Shown here piece after piece: positions 1-10,998 of a stretch of 64,000 nucleotides of DNA. This DNA comes from Cycas panzhihuaensis (lineage: Eukaryota > Cycadophyta). Below the pieces are notes generated by a model, which ran no database searches, was not told where the DNA came from, and saw only the letters and a program-made list of their open reading frames with translations. The stretch covers positions 109,313,741 through 109,377,740 of the forward strand of contig CM041465.1 of assembly GCA_023213395.1 (NCBI GenBank), given 5' to 3'. The translations under genes and the position numbers were made by a program. Within the stretch, counting starts at the first letter, position 1. The number at the start of each line of letters is the position of its first letter.

Positions 1-1410
1 CCCTCCTTAGCTACTAAAATTAGCATTGTCACATGTCACAGTGCTGGTTTGAGGGCTTGTGCCTTGGTCCGGGCAACTCATATAAGTCCCAACTGCTTGT
101 CCTTCACCCAACTCCTTTCCCGGCAGCCCGGTTTGCTCTTCATAGCACCTCGGCTTGCCGTAGGTCCTCTTTGGCTCCTTTTAACTCTCTTGCTACTATT
201 TCCAACCATCTTTCTTAGCCTTACCCTCACTGCCTTGTGGCTTTTAGGGGAGGTTGGGGTTATTCTTTACGAGAGGTGGGCCACTCCGAGGCTTACCAGT
301 TACTTTCCATTTACTTTGGTTGGCCTCCTTTACATATTATCATCATTGTGTTGATACTAACATACATGTATTTAAGTTTATATTTGCTTTGCATATACAT
401 GTATTATTAGGATCTTTCCATTGTATGTTAACACTCTTTCTCTGGAAAGGGGGAGGTCATCACTTACTTGCAGGTATTCAGAAAGTGCAAAGGACCTCTC
501 TCCATTTGTCCCTGCGCTGGTAAGCGCTTCCATTCATGTTGTATTTTTCATACTTCGTTTATTACTAGTACTTGATCCCTTTCTTTCCTTTGTTTTGTAC
601 TTTAGTATTTTTCCAGGGAAGGTAAGGGAGCCCCTCATTCTAATCCACTGTGACTCTTCACGACTGCTGTGCCTTGTGGAGTAGTTTCGAGTGCCTCCGG
701 GGAGCGTCACCATTACGACACGCTTCCGTTCTGGGTACACACTTTCAGTTCACTCTATCACTTTTTCCTTTTGAATTTTCTTTACATAGTAGTAATTAAC
801 TCATTCGAAATAAAAAGGAAATCAACCTTGCTTTTGGTTTATACTTTGTTGCTTGCACCTTCTTTAGCCGTAAGAAAAGGTCTTAGGAAACCTTCACTCT
901 CACCTTTTCCCTCCTTTTATCGTGCAAGCTTCCTTCTCTCCTTATTATTTGTGTATTTGGTTAGTTTGCTTAGGCATACCTTGACCCACCTCCTTGGGTT
1001 ATCTCTCTTACATTCTCTTAGTTTCCTGCTTAGCCAGATAACCAAGGCGACCCCGTCCTTAGGACACCTGCTTGCCTATCCTTCCTTATTTCTTGTTGCT
1101 CTAGAGAAACCCTCAAAGACTAGGGAAACCCTCGAAGGTTTCTCTCCTTCCCCTTCCGGCCATCCAAGGGTGGGGTGATCCTTCCTGTAGGTCAACCCAG
1201 GCTAACCCTATGCCTCCTCACCTCTCGTTCGAATTGGGGGGATCACCCTTTGGCAGCTATATTCCATTTGCAGGTCCCGAACTCACACTCTGGCACACGG
1301 GGCACCCTGCGTGGTACTTGCCCTACTTATAGGTCCCTTTCTTGATCATATTATCAACCGCTCTTACCATTCCTATTTAGTTAGGTAGCTATCCCATAGG
1401 CGCGCATCCA
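1..1410 (+). repeat. 5' LTR of element A, partial
   Basis: Bases 1-1410 are colinear with about 11,793-13,196 of the 3' LTR. The end is placed at CA before the primer binding site (gcgcgcatcca at 1400-1410). U3 and the TATA box lie outside the window. ORFs here, such as the Leu/Ser-rich one at 669-1178, follow from a CT-rich composition and I do not regard them as genes. Confidence 0.9.
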
Positions 1411-1411
1411 C

Positions 1412-1430
1412 TAGTGACCATACTGGGGAC
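1412..1430 (+). promoter_or_regulatory. tRNA primer binding site of element A
   Basis: tagtgaccatactggggac lies one base after the LTR end. Elements C and D have the same block at the same place (TGGCAACCATATTGGGGAC in C, TGGTGACTATATTGGGGA in D), so TGG has decayed to TAG here. The form resembles primer sites of other Tat elements. I do not assign the tRNA. Confidence 0.75.
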
Positions 1431-1582
1431 TGCCAGTAGGGGAGCTAGTTTTCGCTCTCTTCCATTGGTTTTTCTACCTTTTTGTGGTCCTTTTTACCAA
1501 CTTTGATCTCTTCGTTGGGCAGCCCCCAATGCGTGTGCCTTTGCCGCCCTTTATTTTTCCTAACATTGTTGGTTGACCTTGC

Positions 1583-3900
1583 ATACGATGCTTTTCTCGT
1601 CGCTTGCGCGGTCTACCTCCATTGTTAGAAGACCCCGAGTATCGCCCTCTTCCTTTGTCAGATCCCGATTTGACTATGGAGGGATACTCTTCTGATTGGG
1701 CCTACCACACCTCAACTTTGGAAATCCAAGATTTTCCTTCCTCTATTCCGGGGTCCACCCAAGAGGGTGATGACCCCCTTTACTACCCAAGTGACCAGCA
1801 TCACCCACTCAACGTCCATCCCTCTACCCATGCGGTAAAAGGATCCGTTCCTCTTGAGACTTACCACTCAATCGGTGACTTTTATGAGGAGCGCCCTGAG
1901 GGATCTACTTCATTTGAGGTCCCAACTACCTCTTACGAGTATGTAGGAACCCCTCATGTCGACGTAGTTAAAGCTCTCAACGAGTATCATCTCACAGCAC
2001 ACTTCCAACCGCATCCTGGGAGGTTTGAGGGTGTGCTTCATGGAGGAGCCTCTTCTTCTTCTGTCCCTCTCCCACATGCCTCATCCTCATCTACTCTTCC
2101 TTTGACAACCGATCCCTTTGTGGCTATGCATGTGTCCTGCTCTTTTCCTATTCTTGTAGTGGGGGCACATGTTGCACCTTCCGCTTCTCACCAAGGTCCT
2201 AGTGTTTCAGGATCTTCCCGTGGTATGTCTTTCCCCCAATTGAAGGTTAACATACCCGTCCCTAGCCAAACTAATGTGCCATCCTCTAATGTAGTGCATA
2301 CCTTTCCTAGTAGGCCTGTTGGCCCTACTAACCTTTTGGCTACCAGTCATGTGGGACCCACTCCCACACACCCTCAAAACCAACATATTGGTGCTTCCTT
2401 CTACATTCCCCCAAGGTATACTTCTCAACCTTGGGGGTAGGGTAGAGGAAGCCATCTCCCAGCTTATAGAGTGGATCTGTTACACCCATATGGGGTCGCC
2501 CCACCCACGGGTGGCCCATATGAACAAAACTCAGTTCCGAATCCATCTCTTCCATCATCTAGTGCAATTCCTTTGGCCGTGCCTTCACAAGGGAACCTAA
2601 CTCCCTTCCAAGGCACCTACTCCCACGCCCCTTCTCAGCAGGGGGCATTTCCTCAAGGAGGGATGGGTATGCCACCCCCATCTGCTCCTTGTTCGTTACT
2701 CGCTATGTCATTTGTTGATCCTATGGTCCAGGCAAGGGCATGCCCCTTCATGGACTTTAGGTCAACACCTTTATCCATTGAGGCATTAAGAACCAATCTA
2801 CCGCCTCATCCCCCTGAAGTTCCTAGATTCGACAGAACTTTGTCGCAAGACCCGGCGGAGCATATGCGTAGTTTTTCTAGGGTATGCATCAATTACTGGG
2901 CTTACAACCACATTTTAATAAAATTGTTCCCACAATCCTTATAGGGTGACGCTCTTAAGTGGTTTTACTGTCTCCCTGCCCATTCCATCCATTCATTCTA
3001 GTAATTGGTGGATGAGTTCATCAACTATTTTGATGTAGCCTGTCCATTCGAGAGCAGAATGAAGTCACTCCTTTCGCTCAAACAAGGTCATGATGAAATG
3101 AATCGTGACTTTGTGCAGCGATTTCATGATTTGTTTCACTCCACTAAGGTAACATTGCCCAAGGAGTTGAAGCAAGACCTCTTCGTCAATGCACTTCATC
3201 CCGAAGTGCATGTGGAAGTCATTAAAATGGGGGCGACCACATGCGACTCCGCGATCGCCAAGTGTTTGGCATTGGAGGCTATTGAGATCCAAGCCAGTCT
3301 CAAGAAACCTCTTAAGCCCTCATAGCGACATGAGGTACCACCTCCAACCAAAGATACCAAACCTTCACAACCTACTCGGCTTTCCTCTCATTCGACTGAG
3401 AGGACTTTAGACCCTCTCACATCAGCCATACGCTCGTTCGAGCGTACGATGAAGGAACTCAAGCATCAGGCTCCTTCATCTCCTACATCCAACAAACAAC
3501 TCAAGCTCCTCTCTCTAAGAATGGAAATACCAAGTCCTCTCAAGCAAGAAGGTCAGATCCTCCGCTTGAGAAGAAGTGGTGCTCCTTTCATGGGGGGTGC
3601 TTCCACGATGATTCACATTGTAGGGCCCAACATCTGAAGGATGTCCCTTGACGCGACTCTTCCACCAACCGGGCCTCAAGGCCTAATTTGGACCAACTGG
3701 TTCACAAGGATCCATTCCCTAAACATGGGGAACGCGATCGCAACACCTAAACCAAGAATAACCGGAACCGAGGAAGATTGCCTGATTCCCGTCCTTCCTG
3801 CGACAAAGGGAAGGGTGCCCGGAACTCGTCCTCTTCCTCTCGTTCCCCTAGCCATCGTACCCCATCACCTTCGTGACCCCAGAATAAGGGGAAGAAGGTG
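1583..3900 (+). pseudogene. gag polyprotein of element A, disrupted
   Basis: Capsid/nucleocapsid precursor of a Tat-type element. C and D start gag with ATG-CGA at the matching place, while A has ATA at 1583, so its start codon is lost. The N-terminal third (to about 2,450) is rich in Pro, Ser and His and low in complexity. The Retrotrans_gag core lies at about 2,700-3,330, with GDALKWFY-like and SFQQL-like signatures and a conserved FVQRFHDLFH stretch. A Cys/His cluster (C-x2-H with a following C-x-H-D-D-x2-C) lies at about 3,570-3,640 and replaces a textbook CCHC knuckle. Stop codons, mostly TAG where the relatives have CAG or TGG, and frameshifts break the frame from 2,438 on. Confidence 0.88.
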
Positions 3901-4740
3901 ATCCAGTTGCTTGAAGCAACTCCTTCTTATGTCCTTACGTGGTCTCAAGTCGTCAAGGAAGCAACGAGAGCTTCTTCTTCTTTCGCTCCTTCCGACCCTC
4001 TTCTAGAGAACCTTCCTCTGGAAATACCTCTCTTTCCCAAGGCTATTTCTGTATGCCCAGGTCATTACGATTTTTGAAGGGCACTTACCCAGCCTACTGT
4101 GAAGGATAAGCCCTTCTCCATCATGGACGAGCTTCACAGTGTTGTTGCAGGAATGTCCTTGATGGATGTTTTGAGGAGTTGTCCCGAGCAGCAGGCCCTC
4201 CTCCTGGAAGCTTTAGGATCGAGTGATATGCCTGTCCATGCTTTGAGCATTACCCAAAGTTGTGGACCCATTATTTTATTTAATCCTAAGGATCTTCCTC
4301 TCACCGGTGAAAGGGAACGTCAGTGGAACTTCCCATTCACTATCACTATCGATACACCTAACTGTACCCTTCGAAGGACTATTGTTGACAATGGTTCTTC
4401 TGTCAATGCCATGCCCTTGCGTGTCATGCAAGAGCTTGGTATCTCCGCATTGGAACCTGTTCCATGGCGATGCCAAGGTTATATGATGGCGAAGACCCCC
4501 ACAGGATCTTTCGCGATTTCGCTCACCCTTGAGGGCAAGACTATTCTTGCTGATGTTGTAGTCCTCGATGTTGACGTTGATTACAACCTCCTTCTAGGTC
4601 GCCCATGGCTCGACCAAATAGGAGCCTTGTGCTCAACTCTTTGGGGATAGCTTAAATTTATCCATGACAGATGGATGAGAATGATTCCCTATAAACGCCT
4701 ATTTACCAAACAAACTCATTCCACCAATTCGGCAAACTAA
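3901..4740 (+). pseudogene. aspartic protease region of element A
   Basis: Retropepsin-like domain that would cut the gag-pol polyprotein. The best frame is open at 4,099-4,650. The catalytic signature is V-D-N-G-S-S-V-N-A-M-P at about residue 97, that is D-x-G rather than the usual D-T/S-G, as is common in Tat and Athila proteases. The second hallmark is YNLLLGRPWLDQIGA near the end. The frame stops at a TAG after LCSTLWG, where element C reads glutamine, so this looks like a CAG-to-TAG change. Upstream (3,901-4,098) is the gag-protease linker with one in-frame stop. The same domain occurs in B/D and C. Confidence 0.9.
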
Positions 4741-5930
4741 GGTCCTTGTACGCACGCCTCAACTTGCTCTATTGGCATATCTAACCCATCTGAAGAAGAT
4801 CCCATATCTTCTTCTCCTAGTCTCATGTGGTTCACCCCTATTGGTGTCGGGAGTTACGAGTACCTCACTTTGTTTAGTGATGACAAGTCACATGATGAGG
4901 ACGAGGATTATCTTCACCCCATCTCTTTCCTCCACACCGGTGGAGTGCTTTTGGTCTCGTTCTAGATCCCCGTCTAGAACTTCTTTCATTGGTGAGGCTA
5001 GCCACTCCTGTGTGTCACATGTCATCACTTATGTTGACCCACCCATCATCAGTTCTTCTCCTTCATTATCCCCCGTGGGTGATGGCTTCGAAGAGCTACC
5101 TTTCACTCCTTCCGAGGAGCCTCCTTTTGACTCTCCTTCAGAGTCTCGTGAGGAAGTTGAGTAACCCGACGACCATCATAGTCCTGTTGCTTCTACTCCC
5201 TCTAGTACTTCCTCTACTTGAAGTAAGGTCATCCATGGGGTGGATTACTTCGAGGATGATAAAGCCCTACTTAAGCACCTAGCAGGTTTTGCACCCAACT
5301 TACCTTCTGGTCACCACAGGCTTAGTCACCAAAAGGTCCTTGTGATTGGATCCACACTTACTGATCTAATCTCGTCTCCTATTCCACCTCCTTCTGTTGA
5401 CCTTGCCCCTCTCCACTTCGAGGAGGGCAATGCCATATGCATGGAGGCAACCCAAGACATAGTCTTGGCCCTTAGCAAGGTCATTAAGGCCGGGTTGGAG
5501 TGTTCTCCTGATGAGATAAGGGAGTACTCCCTTCTGTTCTAGGAGTTTCGAGACGTGTTTGCGTGGGATTATGCTGACATGAAGGGAATTGACCCCTCCA
5601 TTGTCACCCATAACCTCACCACTATTGATGGCGCCCACCCTGTGCGCCAGAAGCAGCGTCCCCTTCACCCGAAGCTCTCGGCCACCGTCAAGATGAAGGT
5701 CGAGAAGCTTTTAGACGCTGGGCTTATTACTTCTATTGACTACCCTAAATGGATCTCCAATATTGTCCCCATTTCCAAAAAGAATAGGGCAATTTGTATA
5801 TGTGTCGATTTCCGTGACATCAATAATGCTTATCCTAAGGACAACTTCCCACTCCCCTTTATCGATCAAATTATTGATCGCACGACTGGATTTGAAGTTG
5901 CTGCTCCGAAATGAGCCTAAACTACCATCT
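4741..5930 (+). pseudogene. pol of element A: acidic linker plus N-terminal RT, core deleted
   Basis: Bases 4,741-5,240 encode a Ser/Asp/Glu-rich linker matched in C. From 5,240 the frame runs into the RT N-terminus, with FAWDYADMKGIDPSI, then LHPKLSATVKMKVEKLLDAG, then ICVDFRDINNAYPKDNFPLP. A TAG interrupts it at about 5,540. Sequence breaks after TGFEV at about 5,900 and continues directly with the last bases of pol (gctccgaaatgagcctaaac), which sit at 37,340-37,360 in element C. About 2 kb is therefore missing, covering the RT catalytic core, RNase H and integrase. A could only have moved with enzymes supplied by another copy. Confidence 0.9.
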
Positions 5931-6533
5931 TAGGTTGTCCCCATTCTTCCCAACCACGGGTAGAATGGCAATTTAAGATGGATCCTTCTTCTTCTTTCTG
6001 GTTCCTTCCATGGAACCCGCATTCCCGTACCCTCTCGGGAACTTTTATCTTCTTACTTGGGCATTCCCCAATCAGGACGATGCTTTGGAGCATCGTCGCT
6101 CCTCTCTCTTGCCTACCATTTCCTTCACATATTCCGCTATGCTCTTCCCTAGACGTGTATGCTGCTCTATCCTCTAACTTCACATCTCTCTATCGTCTCC
6201 ACTCACGATGGGTGTGTGTGTTCTTGTTAGACATATAGCTACACATGGAAGGGAAAGTGTGCATCATACAATAAAATATTCACAGTATAACATTTACAAA
6301 ACCAGAAATAAAACATACATGTCATCCATACATGATATATACACAGCATCTCATGTCAAAATGGGGTTCCAATTACCCCATATATATATACATCCAAAAA
6401 TCATGTCGAATCATACATACGGGAAGTCGGTGTCCTTGCAGGGGGGGTACAATCATATGATCTTATATATGATCCCTTGGAGGCCCGTGCTTTCCCCTGT
6501 CAAAGCCAAATATGTACATCTCCTACTCTACTG
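5931..6533 (+). other. non-coding spacer between pol end and antisense gene (A)
   Basis: Alignable with 27,386-28,010 and 36,745-37,350 of the other copies. I see no protein domain. It contains AT-rich runs and the 3' flank of the antisense gene. Confidence 0.6.
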
Positions 6534-8442
6534 CTATCTTGCTCCTGGGGTACCATCTCCCAGTCTGTGTGATCCCTCTCTCAGGGACCACATCCCTTCG
6601 AGGCTCCTCCTGGGCCTCCACGAGCTGCTTGCCTCGCTCCCCTTGTCTTGTGGCTATCTTGGGGTCGTCGCTGCCATGTGGGTATATGTCTTGCTCCGAC
6701 TCGACCTCGATGCCATCTAAGCCACCAGCTGATCGTATCGGGCCTGGATATGATCCCTCTCTCCTCGGAGTCCCTCCTCCGTCACTCTGAGGTACTCCTC
6801 GAGTATCGCTATCTGGACTCTACTCTCGACATCTCTACCTGCTCTGCCCTGTGCCTCTAGGGCCTGCACCTATCCACGTAGCTCATCCTTCTTGTGCCTT
6901 GCCTTATCTTACTCCTACTGCAGCTGTCCCTGGAATGTCATGTTCTCTTGGGACTCTGCAGCTCATATGTCTCTCGCCCTCACCAATGGGGCGAATGCCT
7001 CCATGTGGGCACCTGCCACTCTAGGCTCATCTCCTTCCTAGATGGGCGGTTGCCCCTCTGCATATACCTGAGAGAATATCTCCCTCACCACAGTCTCTCG
7101 GGTCTCGGATCTCTCACTGCTTTGCCAATACAACATGCCATGTGTTAGTACATATCTCACCACATACCATGATCAAATCAAATCAAATATCTATCTGGAT
7201 GCCAAATGACTCTGGAAAAGGTTAGGTCTCACCTACTGTGGCCGTCGACTCCTCTGATCGTGCAGCATCCTCCCCTCCTGGCTCTCTGCCAGCTGCGGGT
7301 GTCTCATGTTCAGGCACCTCCTCTGCCTGGGCCTCCTTCCTCGCGAGGACTAGCTCAACTCTCATCCCTCCGGATCCCCTCACAATTCGTAGCCTATGGG
7401 CCCTGGTCATTGCCCCCCTGCTCTCGTCTTACGCTCCTGATGGGCCTGCCTCTCCTCTGGTAGCCCCAGATGGACCCTCTGCTCCTCCTGTCGTCCCTGA
7501 AGGGCCTACCTCCCCTGTAGGTCATGACAGGCAGGCCCCATCTCCTCCATCATCTCCATCGTCACCATCGTCATCGCCTGCGGGCACCCCTACTCTGCCC
7601 ACCTTGTTATCACTGTCCCACCTCACCGTCCTGTAGGGCTATGCTATGTAGTCTGGTAGGGTGAGGAGGTTCAGTGATGTCACCTCCACCGATTATCAGA
7701 CATCAGCCCGATCCTCTGTCCCTCTCAACTGAGTCTGCCACCTATGGACCATCGGGGCCCGCTCTGTGATGGGGTGTGGTCCCCCCGCTGGTGCCACTGC
7801 CGTGAAATAATCAAAGAACTAGCACTGTAGTAGTGTGCTATATGATAACCCACCTCTGCCGGTCATCCTGATAGTGTCTAGTTGGGCAACGAGGTTTGTC
7901 GTTATTAAGGTTGCCTAGTCCATCCTCTCGCTGGCTTCGTAGTGACGTACTACATCCAACCAACCACCCGGTATCTCCCTATAGTTCTGTTTCTGGAAAA
8001 TCCCAAACAGAACGCACAGTATAACCAACTTCCTCACCCGAGCAATCCCGGACATCAGTATGGTCTGGAGGGGAGCTCCCCTCCGCTCCCACCTATTAGC
8101 TCCTATGAAGAATAGGGCTGCCTCTTTGTGTGTTGCCTCGGTGCTAGGCAGCATCCCCACTCTCACCGCCCTCCCAGTCGCTGGTACTCCCAGTATCTGC
8201 CATATGTCTCTCGACGTAACCATCATATCACCTACGTGAGGTAGGTGGAATACATGTCTCCTCCTATCCCAATGGGATACAATGTCAACCAGTAACCTCT
8301 GATCTGATGCATATTGAGGCGTCTTCAAGGCCTTGTATAGGCTGCACCTCTGCAGGATCTCCCTGTCCTCCTGGGACGCCATCTCCATGTAACTCAACAT
8401 AGCCATACCTACGTTCTCACGGTTATCTACTGTAATGACAGC
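6534..8442 (-). pseudogene. antisense plant mobile domain (PMD) gene in element A
   Basis: Lies opposite to gag-pol between pol and the 3' RNase H. The first coding part is open from 8,406 to 7,915 (163 aa). PMD hallmarks are LLVDIVSHWDRRRHVFHLP, then GDMMVTSRDIWQILGVPATG, matching the family pattern W-x-HTFHLP...T-x-x-D-V-x-x-LLG-x-x-x-x-G. The homologous part continues past a stop (GGPHPITERAPMVHRW) into an acidic Gly/Pro-rich linker and ends at the intron at 7,232. Exon 2 (7,119-6,534) is rich in Glu, Arg, Leu and Gln and looks coiled-coil-like. It carries frame damage near its start. PMD proteins (MAIN/MAIL1 relatives) act in silencing and genome stability in plants. A role here is unknown. 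Confidence 0.85.
7120..7232 (-). other. intron of the antisense PMD gene (A)
   Basis: On the minus strand the segment begins GTGAGACC and ends GGCAAAG. It sits at the same place as the introns at 26,673-26,783 and 36,050-36,163, with a shared GTGAGA donor and a related AT-rich body. The acceptor context in A (aaag) is weaker than the gattgcag of the other two copies. Confidence 0.7.
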
Positions 8443-9615
8443 CTGTCCACATCAAAACGATCAAAGTTAGCTTCATGTCGGTTATCAGTACTCCTTACTC
8501 TCTCTCAACTCTCTCTGTTTGTGATTTGAGGCTCTTTTGGCCCTCCTATCCTACTTTTTCCTTCTCTGTATTTGTATCACGTTGAACTTAGCGGTACCAC
8601 TAAGTTTAGGTAGGGTCCCGTGGCGATCGGGTCCCGTGGTAATGATTGCGGCATTGTGATCATTGCTGCGGTACGAATGGCGACCCCCCCAAAAGAGGGG
8701 ATTTCTGCCCAAAAAAAATAAAAAAACTTTTTCTGGTGGACCCCACGGGGCCCACCGGGACTAGGGCTCCCTAATGCCTAGGTCCCTGCCTCTTTCTGGG
8801 TCTGATTTAGACTCCGAGAGGCCTCTGATTGCCCATAAGGGGCACTAAAATCACACAAAAAACTATAAAAAGCAATGAAACTAAAACTTTGAAACGGTTT
8901 GGGTTTAGTGATATCCTCTCACTGGATTCGGTCTCGCTGTCGCCATCTCATCCTATCGATCCCAATGGCTCTCTCCGCTCTCAAATCCAATAGTTCGATC
9001 TCTCCCTGCATGCCTATGAAGTTGGGTGGCGCTCCACTGCATAAGGGAATGGCTCTGGTTTCTCACGAGAGCTGGTAAAAATGAATCTATTTTCTGTTTG
9101 ATTTCCTTATATAGGCGGGGACGCTAATGGGCACTTCTTCTATTTTTGGCTCTGCGACAGCCGTTGGGACCGTCTCGTCTCCCTGATTGACTTTGCCTTC
9201 TGGCCCTCTTGCCTGTTGTACTCTCTTGACACCCTTTTTGTGCTTTCTCATAGGTGCATTTATGGTGCCTTATTTTTGCACTTTTTTCCCTGGGCCCTTC
9301 CATCTCGTTTTGCATGCCACTCCCGTGCATGCTTGAGTTTATACCCGTTTGGCTCATTTCGTCACCCTGGACACCCTGGACTCGTTTCTGTAGTCCTTTC
9401 TCACTCTTGGGGTCCCCAGAGGGGATGCTCCCCGGTCCGGGGGCATGTTTCACTTCCCGAAGCGACCTTTTAGCATCCCAAGAGGCTTTTTCCTTCGACC
9501 ACTCTCTGACGGTGATCGGACCGCTTACTCTCGCCCTGGGTAACCTTATTACTAAGTCCTCCTACCCTTCACGGCCACTTTTTGCTTACCTTTCGAGTAT
9601 TACTTTCATTATTTA
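8443..9615. other. spacer between antisense gene 5' end and RNase H (A)
   Basis: About 1.2 kb alignable with 24,297-25,478 (B) and 33,691-34,849 (C). It carries the GGTACC motif block, a C-run and A-run near 8,690-8,730, and long ORFs in several frames (for example 9,254-9,619) that are not conserved in the other copies. I take it as the antisense gene's promoter and leader plus non-coding DNA. Confidence 0.55.
8588..8690. promoter_or_regulatory. GGTACC palindrome block upstream of antisense gene (A)
   Basis: Contains cttagcggtaccactaagtt and ctgcggtacg, related to the motif block in the LTR U3 regions (10,939-10,998 and others). It lies 150-250 bases upstream of the first exon seen on the minus strand. 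Confidence 0.55.
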
Positions 9616-10065
9616 TTGACTACCAGGACTTTTGTGTCACCCATGTCCATCTACATCTTTACCGATGGTGGAAGCCGCGGTAACCCTAGACCTTCTGTCG
9701 CTGCATGGATTCTCCGCAGCCCTTTTGGACATGATCTCCTGTGCTCTGGGATCTTCCTCCTAGAGGCTACTAACAATGAAGCTGAATATACAGCTTTCAT
9801 TGAAGCCCTTACTGATGCTCTCTGTTTCCATCACGGATCCATCGTTCTGCTTTGCGACTCTCAATTTGTGGTGTCTCATCTCACCCAGGTGTACCAGGTG
9901 CGATGCCCTCACTTGAGGACTCTTGCTTCTGTCGCCAGATCTCTCCTAGCCTGCTTCTCTTCCATTGATATCCAGCATATCCCTTGGGCCCTCAACGCTG
10001 AGGCAAATAGTCTCGTTCGCCTCATCCTTGAGCGTCGCCTTCCTCTCCTTACTGACCATCTCTGA
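9616..10065 (+). CDS. archaeal-type RNase H (aRNH) of element A
   Basis: A 149-residue RNase H I fold that would degrade RNA in RNA/DNA hybrids during reverse transcription. Catalytic-site motifs in order are FTDGGSRGNP (Asp), NNEAEY (Glu) and LLCDSQ (Asp). The fourth acidic site, normally A-D near the end, reads NAEANSL here, an Asp-to-Asn change, whereas B and C keep Asp (NAEVDSL). A second RNase H separate from the RT-linked one marks the Tat lineage. This is the only recognisable domain in the window that is still open end to end. The start at 9,616 is approximate, and an internal Met just before IYIFTDGG fits equally well. Here it is probably a relic, because the pol core is gone. Confidence 0.88.
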   Translation: MTTRTFVSPMSIYIFTDGGSRGNPRPSVAAWILRSPFGHDLLCSGIFLLEATNNEAEYTAFIEALTDALCFHHGSIVLLCDSQFVVSHLTQVYQVRCPHLRTLASVARSLLACFSSIDIQHIPWALNAEANSLVRLILERRLPLLTDHL

Positions 10066-10468
10066 GGCTTGTCTGGCCACCCTATTGCCTGAGCCTCAGG
10101 TCATCATGCACTTTGCTTTGTGACCCATTCGTACCTCTAAAACCTAGCCGCTAATGAGGTTAAAGTATGGCAACTACCCATTATGCTTATTCTTCTACTT
10201 GATTATGCACGTCCTTCTGCATCTTTTATGGTGGGGGCATCCCCCTTGCCCTTTTTTCTTCCAGTCAGTTTCTAGGTGGCTCATAGGCAGCCCCTATGTT
10301 GTCTCCAATGACGCTTTCGTATCCACACATTCCGCCATAACACTCGCCGGCACCCTTACCTACTATTATGATCTTGATTGATATATCTATATACATATGT
10401 GCTACTGACAGTTGTGTTGCCAACATTCGCCATCGCACTGGCCTTCCGAGCGATGAGGCTCTGCTGCC
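10066..10468 (+). other. spacer between RNase H and polypurine tract (A)
   Basis: No domain seen. Alignable with the matching spacers of B (23,451-23,844) and C (32,850-33,224). Confidence 0.55.
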
Positions 10469-10478
10469 AAGGGGGCAG
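10469..10478 (+). promoter_or_regulatory. polypurine tract of element A
   Basis: aagggggcag directly before TGTTTCC, the LTR start. This is the expected plus-strand primer site, and the same purine block precedes the LTR in B/D, C and E. Confidence 0.8.
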
Positions 10479-10938
10479 TGTTTCCTGACTTCTAGGAATG
10501 GATATAGAATTACCGACTCAGGTAAGTATAGGTATATTTCTCACCTTATCATCACTTTCTTTTGATGAGTGTTTGCTTACATGTTTGCATGTTTATGGCC
10601 TTGTAGACGATTTTGTCTTCGTCTACACTTATTTAGCCTATGACGATTATAGCAGGGGCATACTCCCAGCAAGTGTGGCACCGTGGTGGCCACTCCACTT
10701 CCCGTATTCTGCCCTCCTCACTCTAGGATCCACTTGGCTTATGCCGCCTCTACCCGTATGATGACCTGTCATTGTTTGGTTGACTTGCCACATTGTTTAA
10801 ATCATATTTTTGCTCTTTTGAACCCATTTGTTGGCTTATTTGCCCTCAGGTAGATGTCTCAGCCTCCCATTAGCCTTTTTTGTCTTTTTCCCACAGCCCA
10901 GGCTGGTTGTCCGGGCCAGGTTTTGCCTCCGAGTAAAT

Positions 10939-10998
10939 ACCGCCACGAATTTTGTGGTGCCGCCGCAAATTTCGCGGTACCGTAGATTTTGTGGCAGG
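10939..10998. promoter_or_regulatory. GGTACC palindrome block in U3 of A
   Basis: Contains atttcgcggtaccgtag flanked by gccacgaattttgtggtg. It lies about 130-190 bases before the TATA-like box. Confidence 0.6.

Noticed and set aside
669-1178. 169-codon Leu/Ser-rich ORF
   Set aside because: Lies in the LTR R/U5. The 3' LTR of the same element does not keep it as one frame. Open by CT-rich composition.
4772-5164. 130-codon Ser/Thr-rich ORF as a separate gene
   Set aside because: It is the protease-RT linker of pol, shared with B/D and C in the frame of the polyprotein.
9124-9453. 109-codon minus-strand ORF before the RNase H
   Set aside because: Not kept in the other copies, low complexity, no domain.
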